A stretch of DNA of 64,000 nt from Pseudovirgaria hyperparasitica (GCF_010093815.1 NW_022985552.1:434001-498000); one strand, 5' to 3'. Positions 12,658 through 26,200 are shown, counted from the first letter of the stretch. Numbers and translations: made by a program. Notes: generated by a model not told the origin, from the sequence alone.

Positions 12658-15600
12658 CTTATCCTTATAAGACTTCCTATAAGTATCTTTTTCTCCTATA
12701 CCTCCTCTTTCTTTTCTTCCTTATTAGTTTCTAATAGGGCCCGTTCTATAGTAATGAAATGGGCCTTCAATAGATAGGCTTCGATTACACGACCGGCTTC
12801 AATATATGGTAGATAGAATTCGCGTAAACGCCATTATGTCTTCTTTCGAGCATTGCTTACTTTAATAATGAGTTTTATTATTTTATAGTAATGATAGGGT
12901 TTATTATCCTCTTTCGATAATAGAGTTTATTATCCTTTTTCGATAATAGAGTTCATCGTCATGAGACTACTTTTATAAGTATCCCTTCCCTCCTTAAAAA
13001 AAACTTCTATCCCCTAGAAGGAGATATTAATTCTAGGGAAACGTAAATATTCTTCTCTATTAAAGTCTTACAGAGTAGGAATCACTACTTCTACCCGGGT
13101 TCATATGGCGTCGTCGAGGTATTCCGTAAGTTATTTATAATAGTTTTCCTTATTGCTACTCTCCTTATTTTCCTCGGTAATTCTTCTAATTAGTAGTCGC
13201 GAGGGCTTATCGTAACTCTCGTTACTTATATTTCTTATAAAATATTTCTTTAACCTATAGCTAGGAAACGTCCCTCTAAGCATGGCTCTATTAAGCTCCG
13301 CGAGCTTATAAGTATAATTAAACATAGACTAGATTCTATATGGCCCCCTCTAATACTACCTTAGCTTCCGCCCTATATCCTTCTATTACTACGAGTTATA
13401 TAGGAGGATAATCGTATTAACTAGTAACGACTCTTAACGAAGGTAATGGTCGTTATTCTATACCTCTCTCGATTCCTTACGCGTTCGTATCGCGTAGGCA
13501 TAGGCCTCCTTAAGATCCTCGGATCTTCTCTTAAGTTATCTAGCTTAAAGAGTAAGTAAGTCGGACGTTAATCGTACCTCGTCCTAAGGGAGCATTTAGA
13601 GCGACTCGAATTCGACTTTAATAGGTATGATTAGTTTATGGCTGAGCACGAGGTATACGGTACTATACCCTATACTAGCACGTGTCGTTATTCTATCTAC
13701 CTAGACGACCGCATGGAGGTGGCCGGGCTAGTTCTTGAATCCGCCATTAGTTATCTTCGCGAGAGTATTAGCGAGTAGTATAAAACTTCTCTTAATAATT
13801 CTATTTACTTAGGGATTATACGTAGACGTAACCTTCTAATAAATTCTATAGAGTTAGAGGAGCTCCTCTATAGCACCTATATTTTCTCTACTACTATTAT
13901 AGGTGATTTTAGGAATAATTCTATATCTATAGATTACGTTCTTAAAGAGGAACTTTACGATAATTATAGACGTAGCTACCGTACATGCCTCCGCCTTAGT
14001 CTATCCGCTTAGCTATTCTTATATAGATACTACTTTACTATACCCTATAGAAGGTAGTAGCGTCGTTACGTCTAAGTATATTCTTTACTAAAGAATAGGC
14101 GTTATAACGTGGTAGAGCCCTTTATTAAGACCTCCGAGGAGTTTACTTTATTATTAATATTTATTATAGGTTTTCACGTGCTATCGTACGTCTCTATATA
14201 TACCTACCTACTAATACTTATCCTTAATTCTTCCGAGGGTCCCTTTACTACCTCTATAATCTATCTTATTATAAGTAGCGGTAATTATACGCGCCCTAGT
14301 ATTCGGATCCTTAATTACTCGTGTATATTAGCGATACCTATCTCCTCTCTACTAGAGTATTCGGTCACGCACGAGGAACTTTAGGTAGTCGGTTATAAAG
14401 GCCTTATACGCTCGGTCGGTTAGGTCGGTTAGCCTCTTAAGTATAGTAAGATATTTTATAATCCTCTACCATTTATCGCTATATTCATCTATTAAGGGAG
14501 ACTTAATAGTAGTATAGTTAAGTATCCCTATTATATAATCTCTTCCGCTAACGGGCTTAATTAATGACGTCTCTAGTACGTCTATATATAGAGCTATATC
14601 TATAAACTTATCTAGGTTAAAGGTAGGGATGTCTGGTAGTTCTTCTCCTTCGTATATCCGTAAGATACTATCGGCGACTACGTTACGCTTTCTAGGTACG
14701 TGCCTAACTATAAAGTTCTATAGCTAAATCTACGCGAGCTACCTAGTAACGAGCGCCCCTAGTAAGTTAGTTATAGTACGGTTAATTTAAGCGACTAGAG
14801 TATTCGTATCTATTTCTATAATAAAGTACATACTATAGAGATATTACCAGAACTTCTATAACGCGTGGAGGAGGGCTTGGTACTCTAGCTTCACGGTATC
14901 GTAGTTTCTCTTAGCTTTTAACTATATTCCTCTATTATACCGCGATGGCTAATATTTACGATTCTCGTTCTCCTATATTAATATAGCTCCCTACCTAACG
15001 TTACTAGAGTCTACTACTAGGATTATATCTCCCGCACCTATCCCGTATTATAATGTTATTAGTGCGAGAGTAGTAGTTAGAGCTATCTTTAGCGCGTCTA
15101 TCGAGGTCTACTCCTTAGCTATCTACTACTAGGCCGATTTATTCTTTAATAGTATAAATAGCGGCGATGCGATAATAGCGTACCCGGGGATCTATATCCG
15201 GAAATATATATAAACGCTAAGGAAGGCTCGCACATTCGTCGTGTTTTTATAGGGTTTCTAGTCCCTAATAGTAGTAACCTTTTTATTACTCGGTCGCCTC
15301 CCTTTAATGTCGTAGACGTATCCTATAACGTTAGCGGCTTTAATATACTACTAAGTCTTCTTACTACTTAGGGCGTATCTAGCGCGCTCTATATCCGCGA
15401 GAACCTTATCCATGTTAATTAAATATTCTAGAATATATCTATAAATTCTAGGTAGGGCCTCCTTAGAGTTATATTTCGTTATAGGTCCTTTAATGCCTAA
15501 GTTATCTAGGAATAGTAGAGCCCTCTCCGGGATATATTCTTATATAATAGTTAATATAATTCTAACGAACTAAGCTACTAAATTAGTGGCCCCTTAAGGT

Positions 15601-16646
15601 AATATTATCCCGTGTAGTAATCCTAGAGGCGTTATAAACCCCGTTAAGTCTTAGTAATACTCTACTAATAGAATCTAATCGTATCCTAAGAAGAAGTCAG
15701 TAAACGTTAAGACGGCTATTCCCGTGAAGTGCTCCGAGAACTCTTTATATAAGAGCGGCGTGGCCGCATTACGAATGGTAACTTGGTTGATTTCTATCGC
15801 CGAATTGATTAACCTATAATCTCGTTCCTTATTGGCTTCCTTCTTCTTTTCCACGAGAAAATAGACGTTTTAATAAGAACTACTATAGGGCTCGAGCCTT
15901 CCGCTATTAAGACGCTCTTTTAGAATTATAAATACCTTCCTATAAAGGGCTCTAGGAATATTAAAGTTCTTAGTCTACTATACCTTATGTTCTACCGTTC
16001 GGATCTCCTACGGAGATGCCACCTCTTTATTAAATTTACTAAGGTATAAGAATTTCTATGCTAGTACTTCCTCGCGATATAATAAGATTATATATAGTAA
16101 CTTAAGTTCCGTAGGACGTAGCTCTATTCTAATCTTTAGCTAACTTATACGTAGAGACGTTAGACGTGTTCCTAGTAGGATAGTTACCCTTTAAGGCTCT
16201 ATTAGCCTATTAAACGTATTAAGGCCTAGATAGACAGCTAGAAGAAGTACCTACCATGCGATTACTCGTTCACGCTAGTCTAGATACCCTAATAGATTTC
16301 TAGGAACCTTTCGGTGGGCTTCGGAGTCATCCACAGGGTGTACTTTAACTCCCTTTCTTTTATATATGGTAGCTATACTAAATCCCTTTAATACCCCGGA
16401 TGAATACCGTCTTTAGAGGCCGGTAGAGCCTACTATAAGCCGTTCTATTATCGTGCCTTATTTATATACGAAGGTAGCGTACCTTACCGCCATAACTAGA
16501 GCAGCTAAGTTATCTTTTCTCGATAACCAAGTAACATTTTTAGGCCGGATTTTCTCGGAAAGTAACTCTATATAACTTATTTCTATATCCGTATAAAAAT
16601 ATAGCCTATCCCCTTCGTTAGTAGGTTTACTAGACCCTATTTAGTG

Positions 16647-16685
16647 CGGATTATTAGTTAAGGGTAGCCCTTAACTAATAATCCG
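16647..16685. repeat. 39-bp perfect palindrome, copy 2
   Basis: This is the longest copy. Arms are 18 nt (cgg added outside the common 15-nt arm) around a TAG loop. It lies within gypsy element A, on the N-terminal side of the reverse transcriptase. Confidence 0.9.
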
Positions 16686-19368
16686 GCTTAACTCCGGCTT
16701 CCGGCGATATACTCCGCTATATAGTTAGTCTCTAGCCATAGAGTTACCCTCCTTCTCTAAGACTAGAATATACTTATCTAGACTAGTTTTGAAGGTTACA
16801 CGTTCTTATCTATATATAGAGTAGACTATTAAGAGTACTTACCCGGAGACTAACCTCTATACTATAAGTAAGGCCTATCTAGTATATAGCTCCCCTAGAA
16901 TAAGGTCATGATTAAGTTTACTATATACGAATATTAAAGTGGCCGTAACGATCCGACCTATATAGATAGGGTATTACTATACTATTCCTACGAATAGAGT
17001 ACTATACTAAGTAGCGCTAACTAAACTTAAGTTCTTTATATATAGTAGAAGCGAAGATATCGCTAGCCCGAGACGCCTTATAGCATCTAGTCGAATACTA
17101 TTTATCTATACGCCACTATTAAATAGTACTATACTAGTCGCCCTTTTAGGACTAACTTCCACGGGGTATCTTAGACACTCGGCTACTAGCCTTACTATCC
17201 CTTTCTTAAGCTAATTAATATCTCGTTATGTAATGGCCGTCCCCGTGGTATAGAGGGGTACTAATACGTTAAGTTTATTTATCTCGGGAGCCATAGTATG
17301 GTTATTTCTTCCTTTCTTCTCGGCTCTCTCTTCTTAAGCCTTACGGACCTCTCTAGCTATAAAGTTAGGGGCGCCCTTCTTAAACACCGCACGATATAAG
17401 TTACTATTAAGGCTTAATAGTTCGCTAATAGTAATGTTTATAGTTATCCCTAGAACGCGCACTAGCCATGCTTCGCTAGCTTCTATACTTAGCCGCTATC
17501 CTTCGCGTAGATAGTTATTAAGCTTAACGCCTTAGATACGTGCCTTTTAACTAGGATTTAGACTATCCCCTTTATCTATCTTATCCTCCGGCGCCGTTAG
17601 CTCTTATTTAGACGTTCTCTAGTTACTACTCTTCTTGCCGTCCTTCTATTCCTTAATAATTCTTATATACTACCCTTTACGCATTCTACGGAGACGGGTA
17701 ATCTTTCTTTCCTTAGTACGATTAGGTGTACTCTTCGTGATCCCCCTTCTAGATATTACGAGTATAGCGGGCTCTTCTAGGGCTATCTCCTTACGGATAT
17801 ATCTATTACTAGCCACGTTAAAGCGTTCGTGGAATTCTATATATCTATCTTTCTTACTCTCGGACGACGTAACTTCTTCTTCTAAATTGCTATCCGCTAA
17901 GGCCTAGTAGGGACCCTTTATAGATTTTATACTAATACTATATACTAGTACTCCCCATGAAGCGTTAATGTTTACTATAGACGTGGAAACCTTTACTCCT
18001 CCTCCGTACTAGCTTAGGCCATTTTAAACCATTACTATATAGTTCTAGATAGCTTATAGAGTAGCTTATAGCCCTACTAAGGGGGGTAGTAATGGGATTT
18101 CTTCTCCGTTCGCCCCGAAACGCCCTTAGAACACTCGTACCCCATTAATATTTAGTAATCCGTCTCTAATATATTCTACCATCTCCGGATATCTATATAT
18201 TAGGTAATCTCCTTCGTACGTGATATACACGATTAGTCTTCGAGGCCTATCCTAGGCTATAACGCCTTCTTAGGAGTCTCGGGTAGAGACGTATTCTCTA
18301 TTCTATATATAATTCTATAGATAAACTTATATTAGTTCTATAGGCATGCCTTATACTTAGGGATGTACTAAAAGATTTAGCCTTCGCGTCTACTAGTTAA
18401 TAATAGCCGAAAGTAGCTTAGATTCGTACTTCTTAAGGGATAGGAATAAGAGATTAGAGGTAAAGTAGGACTTCATCTTAATTAACGTGAGGTCTAGTTT
18501 ACTAAATCTCTCTACTATCTCGTTAAACTTATCCGATTCTAGCGCGACGTGTACTACGACTAGAGAGGGGTAGTTAAATTTATTAGTTCTTCTTTCTTCA
18601 TGTAACTACTCTTCTAAGCCGGTCTTCTTACTCCCTATCTTTGATTTATAGTATATGGCTATGGCTAGCTCTTATGCGGCTAAGTACTTATTAATACGAG
18701 CTAGTTCCTTAAGTACTCTAGCCTTTTATAATATGAAGCCATAGATAATTACCTAGTCGTAACTATATACTTCTATCATGAGTTAATATTTCTCTATAGC
18801 CCGAGCCTTAAGACTATTAGGCAGCCCTTCTAGGAAGAGCTCTATTCGCGAATACGAGCTTAGGCTTCCTTTAGCCGTAAGTTTCTCCATAATAATATAA
18901 TACTAGGAGTAGTATATAGGGAGAGAGTAGGATAGGTCTACTTTAACTATTTCCACGTATTTTCGGACAAAGTAGATGGTACCTTCCTCGAGGGTAGAGT
19001 TAAATAGAGAGAATTCCTTTAATAATTCTTCACGTAGCATAGCCTACTACTATTTCTAAAACCTACTCATTCCTTTAATAGTAGGACGGAGATAGTCCTC
19101 GTAGTATAATAGTAGAGAGGTTATTTTCTTATTAGGCGGAACTTCGTAGTTTATATATATATTCTTATACTTCCGAAGGAAGGCTATAATGTTTATTCCT
19201 TTAAAGCGCTCGGGGGCTAGGGTAGATAGAGATACTATCCTTCCTTATCGCGTAAATGCTATAAAGAAGTTAAGCATCTCTCTACGAGTTACTAGGTCGT
19301 TGTTTTAAGCTCCTATCGCACTATTACTAGTAGTAGATATACTAGTAGAGACGCTAGGGGTAAGGTTA

Positions 19369-19393
19369 TTAGTTAAGGGATTACCTTAACTAA
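19369..19393. repeat. Degenerate palindrome, copy 3
   Basis: Arms of 10 nt (ttagttaagg and its complement) flank a 5-nt gatta spacer. It is a related but shorter form, about 500 bp inside the 5' LTR of gypsy element A. Confidence 0.7.
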
Positions 19394-19899
19394 AGGTTAG
19401 CCCAATGCGTCTACCTATAACACCTATTATCCCTTCTCTATGTTAACTAATCCCTTTATAAGGTGAACTATTACTATCGTCTTTATTAATATAAGGTTCA
19501 TGGTATCCTACTTATGTTATTATCTTCGTGTAAGGCGTTCCTAAAGTAGTATACTCATGTGGCCGTGTTTATAAATAACAGCTATGGCAGCACTAAACAG
19601 GTTATATTTATCGTTTTTAAACTCTTCTTTACTACTTCATCTGGCCCTATTTTATATCCTATTCCCCTAAGACATTTTCGAGTCGCGCTATCACCCGTGT
19701 TAGTATACGCATGCTTTTTACGGCTACTTTTAAGAGGCTAGCCCCTAGCGACTCCGGACTCCCTGTTTTCTAGACTCGTGGCTTCGATCTAGTAAGTCTA
19801 GACTACCTTATTAGGCACGCTATATACTTCCCCTAAGCTAGTTTCGGAGTCCTAATCTCCCCCTATAAGTTTATAGTCCGGGTACGACCTCTAAAATTA

Positions 19900-20267
19900 T
19901 AGTAAGCTATCGCTACGTATGTTCCTTTTATAAATAGCTATATTCCTAGTATAGTAGTCGCGACGAACTTATAAGTATCTCTCCTAGGTATTATAAGTTC
20001 TCTTTAAACGTACGACTTCTTATTAGTTCTCTTTTATAATAGGACGGGTCTATACAATACTCTCAATCAATTCTTTAATAGCTAAGCCTAATAATCAATA
20101 CCTATAGAGGCCTATAAACGTAAGAAAAGGTCGAATAGTCGAATATTAGTGATGGGGGAAGCGCGCCGAGTAGAATGACCAAGGAAAACGCCCTCCTTAA
20201 ATATACAATGAAGCCATGTGATCGAGCTAGGGACATATACATGTAGGGCTATAGGAGCGGCCTTCCA
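19900..20267 (-). repeat. Right LTR (5' LTR) of gypsy element A
   Basis: 368 bp, partner of 8,832-9,199. It ends CTTCCA at 20,267 and is followed by taata, the RIP-altered counterpart of the left target duplication. Confidence 0.9.
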
Positions 20268-20527
20268 TAATAGTACCTAGGCTTATCTAATTATATTACG
20301 TAATACGCTAGGCCTAATTAGATAATCTTATCTATATAAGAATTTAGGATAGATAAAATCTAGTTTATTAGAAAAATACTTATATAAATCTTAGATTAGT
20401 AAATATTAGTAAATATCTAAGATAAAGCGTAGAGAACGACTAAGGTCTTATAAGACTTAGAATAGAGATATAGAAATAGATAATAATCTAGACTACTAAG
20501 AGTAGCTTCCTAAAGGGAGGGGATAAT
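20268..20527. other. Carrier repeat DNA with short inverted repeat
   Basis: This is RIP-mutated sequence outside the LTR elements. An 11-bp inverted repeat (ttatctaatta at 20,283-20,293 and its complement at 20,315-20,325) encloses a tattacgtaat core. It could be the end of a DNA transposon or chance in AT-rich DNA. No coding frame is seen. Confidence 0.35.
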
Positions 20528-20755
20528 TATTAGAACTTAGTCTTAGATATAATCTAATCCGTACGTATCTTAGCTAATAGAGTTAGAAGATAGCGTAAAG
20601 GGCGGTAAATAGTTACGTACTAGATAGATCGGCGTCCCTTTATATATATACTCTTAGATTTCTACTAAAAGGGTTAGGTAGTAATTTATTCTATAATAGA
20701 ATACACCCTATTATTCTATCTAACTATACTACTATCTAATAACCCTATTCTTATA
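20528..20755 (+). repeat. 228-bp LTR, copy 1 (plus orientation)
   Basis: It aligns over its full length with 30,780-31,007 and with the reverse complement of 29,358-29,585. The family has TGTTAG...CTTACA ends; in this copy both ends carry RIP transitions. Flanking 5-mers (ataat, tatag) do not match, unlike the other two copies, so it may be one end of a recombined or larger element. Confidence 0.8.
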
Positions 20756-21344
20756 TATAGAGTAAGAAATCTATAGAGATTATCTAGTCTATTAAGATTA
20801 TCTTCTTTAATTATTATCTTAAGTATAAGACTAATACTTCTTATATACCTAAGAATCTCTATAAGGCCTTAATAAAGTCTATCTATAATAGTAAGTAGTA
20901 TAGAGCTAGTATATAAGTATTTTTTAATACTACTAGTAATATTAGAATAATAAAATACTAGAGATAAGCTAAGTACTCTTATAATCTTAATTATATAGAT
21001 AGTCTAAAGCTTAACGACGGCTTATATAACTATATAGTTAAGATAATAAGGCTAAATCTAAGTCTATTAAAGACTTATCTTCTTTAGAGTCTTAGAAATC
21101 TATAGATAGAACGTAAGGTTTCTAAACTAAGTAAGGCTAGTGGTAGTTACCTAGCTATACTATAAATCTATAACTAGGCTTAAGTAGTTAACTATAGCCC
21201 TAATCAACTACTTTAGAGTAATAACCTAAGTACTAATAATTAGCTAGATAAAGCTAAGAAGATACTTAGAAATTATAACTAGAGGTATAAGAGAGTTATT
21301 ACTTATTACTATAACTAAACTAGTAATAAATCTTTATTAGTATT
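20756..21344 (+). other. Carrier repeat DNA, unidentified coding-like text
   Basis: The plus strand reads as Lys-, Tyr- and Asn-rich text with scattered stops, as RIP-mutated coding sequence does. I do not recognise a family. The same carrier continues at 29,101 if the gypsy element inserted at 21,345 is removed, because gtatt flanks that insertion on both sides. Confidence 0.4.
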
Positions 21345-21546
21345 TGTAATGGATATAACTAAGGTATTGCTACAATGGTAACTAAGATATATTATAATTT
21401 AACTTAGAGAGAATAGGGATAAGCCGTATGGTTATAGCTTTAAGTATAGTCTTAAGCGAGGTTACGTGATACCCCTATACTAGTCTCTATCCGTCCCGGC
21501 TCCGTTATATAATACTAGAGATAAGGTAAAGCCGAAGTCTATAATA
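21345..21546 (-). repeat. Left LTR (3' LTR) of gypsy element B
   Basis: 202 bp, partner of 28,894-29,095, preceded by the target duplication gtatt. It contains a conserved gtgatacccctatactag segment shared with the other copy. Confidence 0.9.
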
Positions 21547-21711
21547 TACCCTTATTCTCTAGAATCGTCCTAGGGACCGGCTTAGTATTTTATATAATAA
21601 TAACCGGCTTAGTTAGGTCTTAGGTTTACGGTCTTTATATCGTACTATATAATAACCGTAGGGCTATATATTCCTTCTAGTAAGGTGGTAGCTTTTTATA
21701 GTAGCGTCCTA

Positions 21712-22012
21712 GCGGTCACGTGGTAGAGGTTAGTTCCTTATATTACGGCGTTATAGGTTATATAATCGTAAGGTAGTAGAATCCTATAGTTATATTATGG
21801 CGGTTATGTGGCGGAGGTAGGCTCCTCGTATTACGGCGTGCCGCGTCGGGTTATATAAAGGTAGGGTAGCCTACACACGAACCGCGCGTCCCGTTTTATT
21901 ATTATCCGTTTTAGGACCGGCTACTCGCTAGGCTAGGGGTTATATAGTAGTAGTAGGGTAGCTTACGCACGACCCGCGTTTATTATTATTATTATCTATT
22001 TTAGGACCGGCT
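21712..22012. repeat. Tandem array, ~88-bp period, about 3.4 copies
   Basis: The phrase gcggt-acgtgg...ttacggcg recurs at 21,712 and 21,800. The phrase ggttatata...gggtag then ccgttttaggaccggct recurs at about 21,849-21,922 and 21,938-22,012, giving a period of 88-89 bp. The array lies just inside the 3' LTR of gypsy element B. Confidence 0.7.
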
Positions 22013-22049
22013 CTACCCCGGCCCACACGATTTTCCCTAACGTAAGTAT

Positions 22050-23200
22050 ATAGGTCCCACGCCTAGCGACTTTCTTCTTCCTTAACTACCCTTACGCCTA
22101 CTATCTTAATACCGCGTAGTAGCTACTACGATATTAGTAAACTCGTATACCACCTCGTAGCTTCTATACTATTATCATAAGCGCTCTAGGCCTAAATAGT
22201 TCTATTATAGAAACCGGCGCCGTCTCGGCGGTAGCTATAGGTGCTAGAGGTTAAGACCCTAACGATTATCGCGCGCCTAGGCGCTAGGAACCAGCCGATC
22301 GTACCGTAAGTGGGTCCTATCCCTACGCCGTTCCTTATACTAACTAGATAGACTATTCCTCCTACTATACCCTAATAGGCTAAGCCTATTTACCGTATAG
22401 GGCTATATATTATAGAGGGTAACTCGTTAGAAGACGAGCGTACTAAGTCCGTGTACTTCGTATATCGCACATATATAAAGGCCCTAGAGAAAACTAGGGT
22501 ACTTAGGTATATGCCGTCTCTACGCCGTAGCGGCGCCTACTAATCTTAGAGCATAGCTATAAGCCTAGCCGCGGTACTAACTATATAAAGTACCACACGT
22601 CGAAGGGGACCTACTTATAGAATACTAAGGATCTCGCCATGTACCTAGCCTTACGTAAGGCGTAGAGTCGTCTTAAAAAGTTTATATATAAGTCGGTTAA
22701 TAATAACTTTAGCCATATAACGGATTATAGTAGTCGCGGTCTAGACCCGATAAAGCCTTCGTCCGGTAAGTAGCCGCGTATAAACTCTAAGTTCTACCGC
22801 CTATATAAGGACTATAAGTCTAACTTAGAGATTATCTATATCACGCGATATAACGCTAGTATTATTAGTTAGGCTTCTATAACGCCTTATCGTGGCGCCG
22901 TAACGTTATTTAAGCCGCCGCATCACGGTAGTAGTAACCATGGCTAGATTAGTAGCGTGATTCACTAGATAAATTAGTATATATCCTATAACGAGGCCTA
23001 GATAGGTAAGCTACGCACTAGTATCGGTACCTTATAGATATATAAGCTTTATAAGCCTAAATGCCTATTCTAACGTATAACGTAGGGTACTATATAGTAA
23101 GTTACGTCCGGGTTAGCCCATCTAGCGGAGCCACTATCTCGCCGCCTTATTACTTAGGTAGTTATGGAGGATAAGGAGCCCTTATTAGATAGTAGCCGCT
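22050..23200 (+). other. Antisense coding-like remnant inside gypsy element B
   Basis: In the minus-oriented element B, this segment between integrase and the 3' LTR reads better on the plus strand, as long fragments separated by the kind of stops RIP makes. The text from about 22,560 to 23,100 looks protein-like (alternating charged and hydrophobic, with repeated Arg, Lys and Tyr). I recognise no domain. It could be an accessory antisense frame of the element, a captured host segment, or a separate insertion. Overlapping open stretches on both strands at 23,282-23,581 are Gly/Arg/Pro-rich and look like compositional accidents. Confidence 0.35.
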
Positions 23201-26200
23201 CGCGCTAACCCCGGCCTATAGGCCATAGGGAGTCGCCGACTCGGAGCTCTCGCTATCGCCCTATTAGGTCCCTCTAGCTCCCTATTGCCGCCCCTCCTTA
23301 TAAGTCCTCGCTACCTTATTATTAGCCCTAGACCCCTTCTCGCCACCGTAACCGCTCCCGGTCCTATAAGCGTTATAGCCGGTCCCCCACCCGCCGTAAT
23401 CGGTCTCCCTACTATCGTGACCGGTCGTATAACCATCGGGACCGGTCGTACGACCGTCGCCGTCGCTCGGGTAGCCGTCGGTACTATTCCCGCGAGGATC
23501 GTTAAGCGTTACGCCGCTATTAGTCGCCGGCCTACCCCCGCTATAACCCTCCCGTAGACGAGTATAACTCGCCCTCGCCACCCGCCTAGATTAATAGCTA
23601 CTACCGTCGTTAGGAGACGGCCTAGGGGAGGACTAGATAACTAACCTTATATTAGGATTTATAGATAAGGACGGCACCGGCCCCAGCGCCGTATAAACCT
23701 AGGGTAGAGCTAGGTGAATAACCTTTTCATGTCTTAAGACGGGTGTCGGTTTATTATTAGGTTATACTAGGTACTAGCGTTCAGTGTTTATTTCTTTCTT
23801 TCCTAAAATCTCTACTCTTATATTAGGTTATCGGGGCCGCTATAGGCCTATAATAGTAGAGTAATATTACTACTTAGGGATGCGTTAGAGTCGTGGGCCG
23901 TTATATAATCGAGTGTTACTATATCTAGACTCGAACCGGTCTAGCGCCTCGGTATCTTCTACGTCCTTAAGTAGGACCTATATTAGTTATAACTACCCTT
24001 TCTACTTTACGAGCACCTATTACTTATTCCGCCCCTATATATTTTTCGTATGTAGGATATTCTTAACCTTATACTCCGCGACGTCCTCGTCTACTTCGTT
24101 AAGCTTAAGCGCCGGGCCCGGGCGGGTATTAAGCCGCTCTTAGCTAGGTAGAGGGTCCTCTACGGCGCGCTCGATAAGGCTTATATAGACCGTTTTATAA
24201 AGGTCTCCGGGGAGGTCGAGGGTTACTATTAAGGGAGTAGGTTAGACTATAACCCGGTATTTTACCTATAGCTAGTCGAGCTTCCGGCTCGGGCGGTTAG
24301 TCTTTACGTTCCGGAGGGAGAACTATACTATATTACCGACCTCGAAACGCTCGGCCGGGCGTTATAACCGGTTTACCGAGTCTTAGAAGCGCTACTCGGC
24401 CTAGGTAATAGCCGCTTAAGCTAAGGCAGTGCCGTCCTAAAGGTATTTAAGGAAATTCATAGCCCGACCTTTCGCCGAGGTCGTAGAGGCGTTAGAGAGT
24501 GGCTACCGTGGTAATAGTTTAACGTAGTATCCATTTAGAAGTAAGTTTAGCGCTATACCGGTTACTAACGAGGTATAGTTATTAAGGGCGAGCTAATATA
24601 CCGGGAGATATTCTAGCTAGTTAGTTTACTCGAAAGTTACTATAACGCGTAGTACGGCCTACACCTTCTAGTTCGCACGCTTAGTACCGCTATCTATCTA
24701 CGGGTAGTAGGCCGTAGAGAGGTCCTAGCGTATACCTATTATAGAGTAGAGGGTTATCTAGAACTACCTAAGCTAGTCCGAGCTCCGGTCTATAATTATT
24801 AACTAGGGGAACCCCTAGAAACGCCACCACGTGTTACGGAACCGCGTAGCGTAGTCTTCGGCCACCATAGAGGTTATCGCCTCTAGCTAAATAAACTTTA
24901 AGAGCCGGTCCGTAATAATAAGAAGATATTAGGGCTAGGACGGGTCTAATTAGGGAAGGTCGGTTATAAAATCTATAGAAATTTAGGACTAGAACCGGTC
25001 CGGTATTAGAAGAGGCTAGAGAAGGCTAGGGGCCTTACGTCGGTTTACGTAGGCTCTATAGTAGTTATAGTTTCGTACGAACTACTAGACATTAGCCTAT
25101 ATCCGCTCCTAGTAGTACTCCCGCCGAATAGCTATATAAGTCTTATTCTTACCGGGATAGCCCGCGAGGGGGGAGGTATAGGACTTCTAGATAATAGTCG
25201 TAGTAAGGGGTTCCTACTTAGGCACCTAAATAACCCCCTACCATATTAGTATTCCGTATACTAATATAGCGTAGTCTATAATCTATTTAGTAGTAAGCGC
25301 CTCCGGTAGAAAGAGGCGTACCTCGTCTACTACGGCCCCGTAGCGGGCCCGGTATACCGGGACTAACCGAATGGCCTAGTCCTAGAGCTCCTAGAGGTGG
25401 GGGTCGGTAAAGATACTTCGTCCCTAGGGGAGATAGAACTCCCTAGAGTAGCTACTTACTAGTACTATTCTAATAGCCCGTGGGGTTATAAGCCGTCCCC
25501 TTAGGAGGGACTTTTTAGATAAGTTCTAGTTACGGCGGCTTAGGGTATCCGGGTAGGCCGCCTAGGATCCCGGCTAGTATATAAGGTCGTAGTTAAATAG
25601 TATAAGCTAGTCGGACTATTATTACTACCGTAGGATAAGAAGGTAAGACTTAGTAAAGTGCTCGAGGTTTTTATAGTCCGTATAGACTATAAAGGGGCGG
25701 TAGACGCTTCGGAGCTTAGGTTCCTACGCCTAGAGGCACTAAACTACTATAAGGAGCTCCTTATTATAGATCGTATAGTTCTACTAAGCGGCCATAAGGG
25801 CCGCGGAATAGTAGGCTACCGGGTACTAAATACCCCGAACCTTTTAGGATAGGTATCTACCCGCTACGTATCCGGAGTAATCCGCCTCGACTATTATATC
25901 GCGTGTCTTATTCTAGGACTAGAGGATTAGCCCGGTAATAAAAGCGTTCTTTAGTATATTAAACGCGCGGTCCTTAGCCGGGCCCTAGTAGAAGGCCGTC
26001 CTAGCCTTAGTAAGGGCGTAGAGTAGGGCCGCTATAGTAGAGAAGTTAGGGAGGAAGTTATAGTAGAAGTTTATAAACCTAATGAACCGCTAGACGCCCC
26101 GGACCGTAGTCGGGGGCTTCTAGTCCCGGATAGCGGTAATCTTCTCTAGGTTAGGGTAGATCGACTCCCTAGCGGTAATAACGTAACCTAGATACCGGAC

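Larger units (their letters stand above)
8832..20267 (-). mobile_element. 11.4-kb Ty3/gypsy LTR retrotransposon fossil (element A)
   Basis: The element is bounded by 368-bp direct LTRs that begin TGGTAAGC-like and end CTTCCA. The flanking 5-mers tagtg (left) and taata (right) differ only by G-to-A changes, so they fit one RIP-altered target duplication. Coding text is on the minus strand, so the 5' LTR is the right one. Reverse transcriptase is at about 16,000-15,000, with an FLDDLGIKGP-like phrase near 15,500 typical of a fungal gypsy lineage. RNase H follows at about 14,900-14,400 and integrase at about 14,100-13,450. A gag-like region should lie at about 19,800-17,000. Some 3 kb between integrase and the 3' LTR (about 9,400-12,470) is minus-strand text I cannot identify. 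Broken, with many stops throughout; RIP saturation prevents dating by LTR divergence. Confidence 0.85.

Noticed and set aside
14109-14384. 91-codon hydrophobic plus-strand frame
   Set aside because: It is antisense to the integrase/RNase H region of gypsy element A; hydrophobicity follows from the RIP-altered codons.
23282-23581. Gly-rich 90-99-codon frames on both strands
   Set aside because: They are mirror frames in CpG-rich RIP-resistant DNA inside gypsy element B, with low-complexity products.
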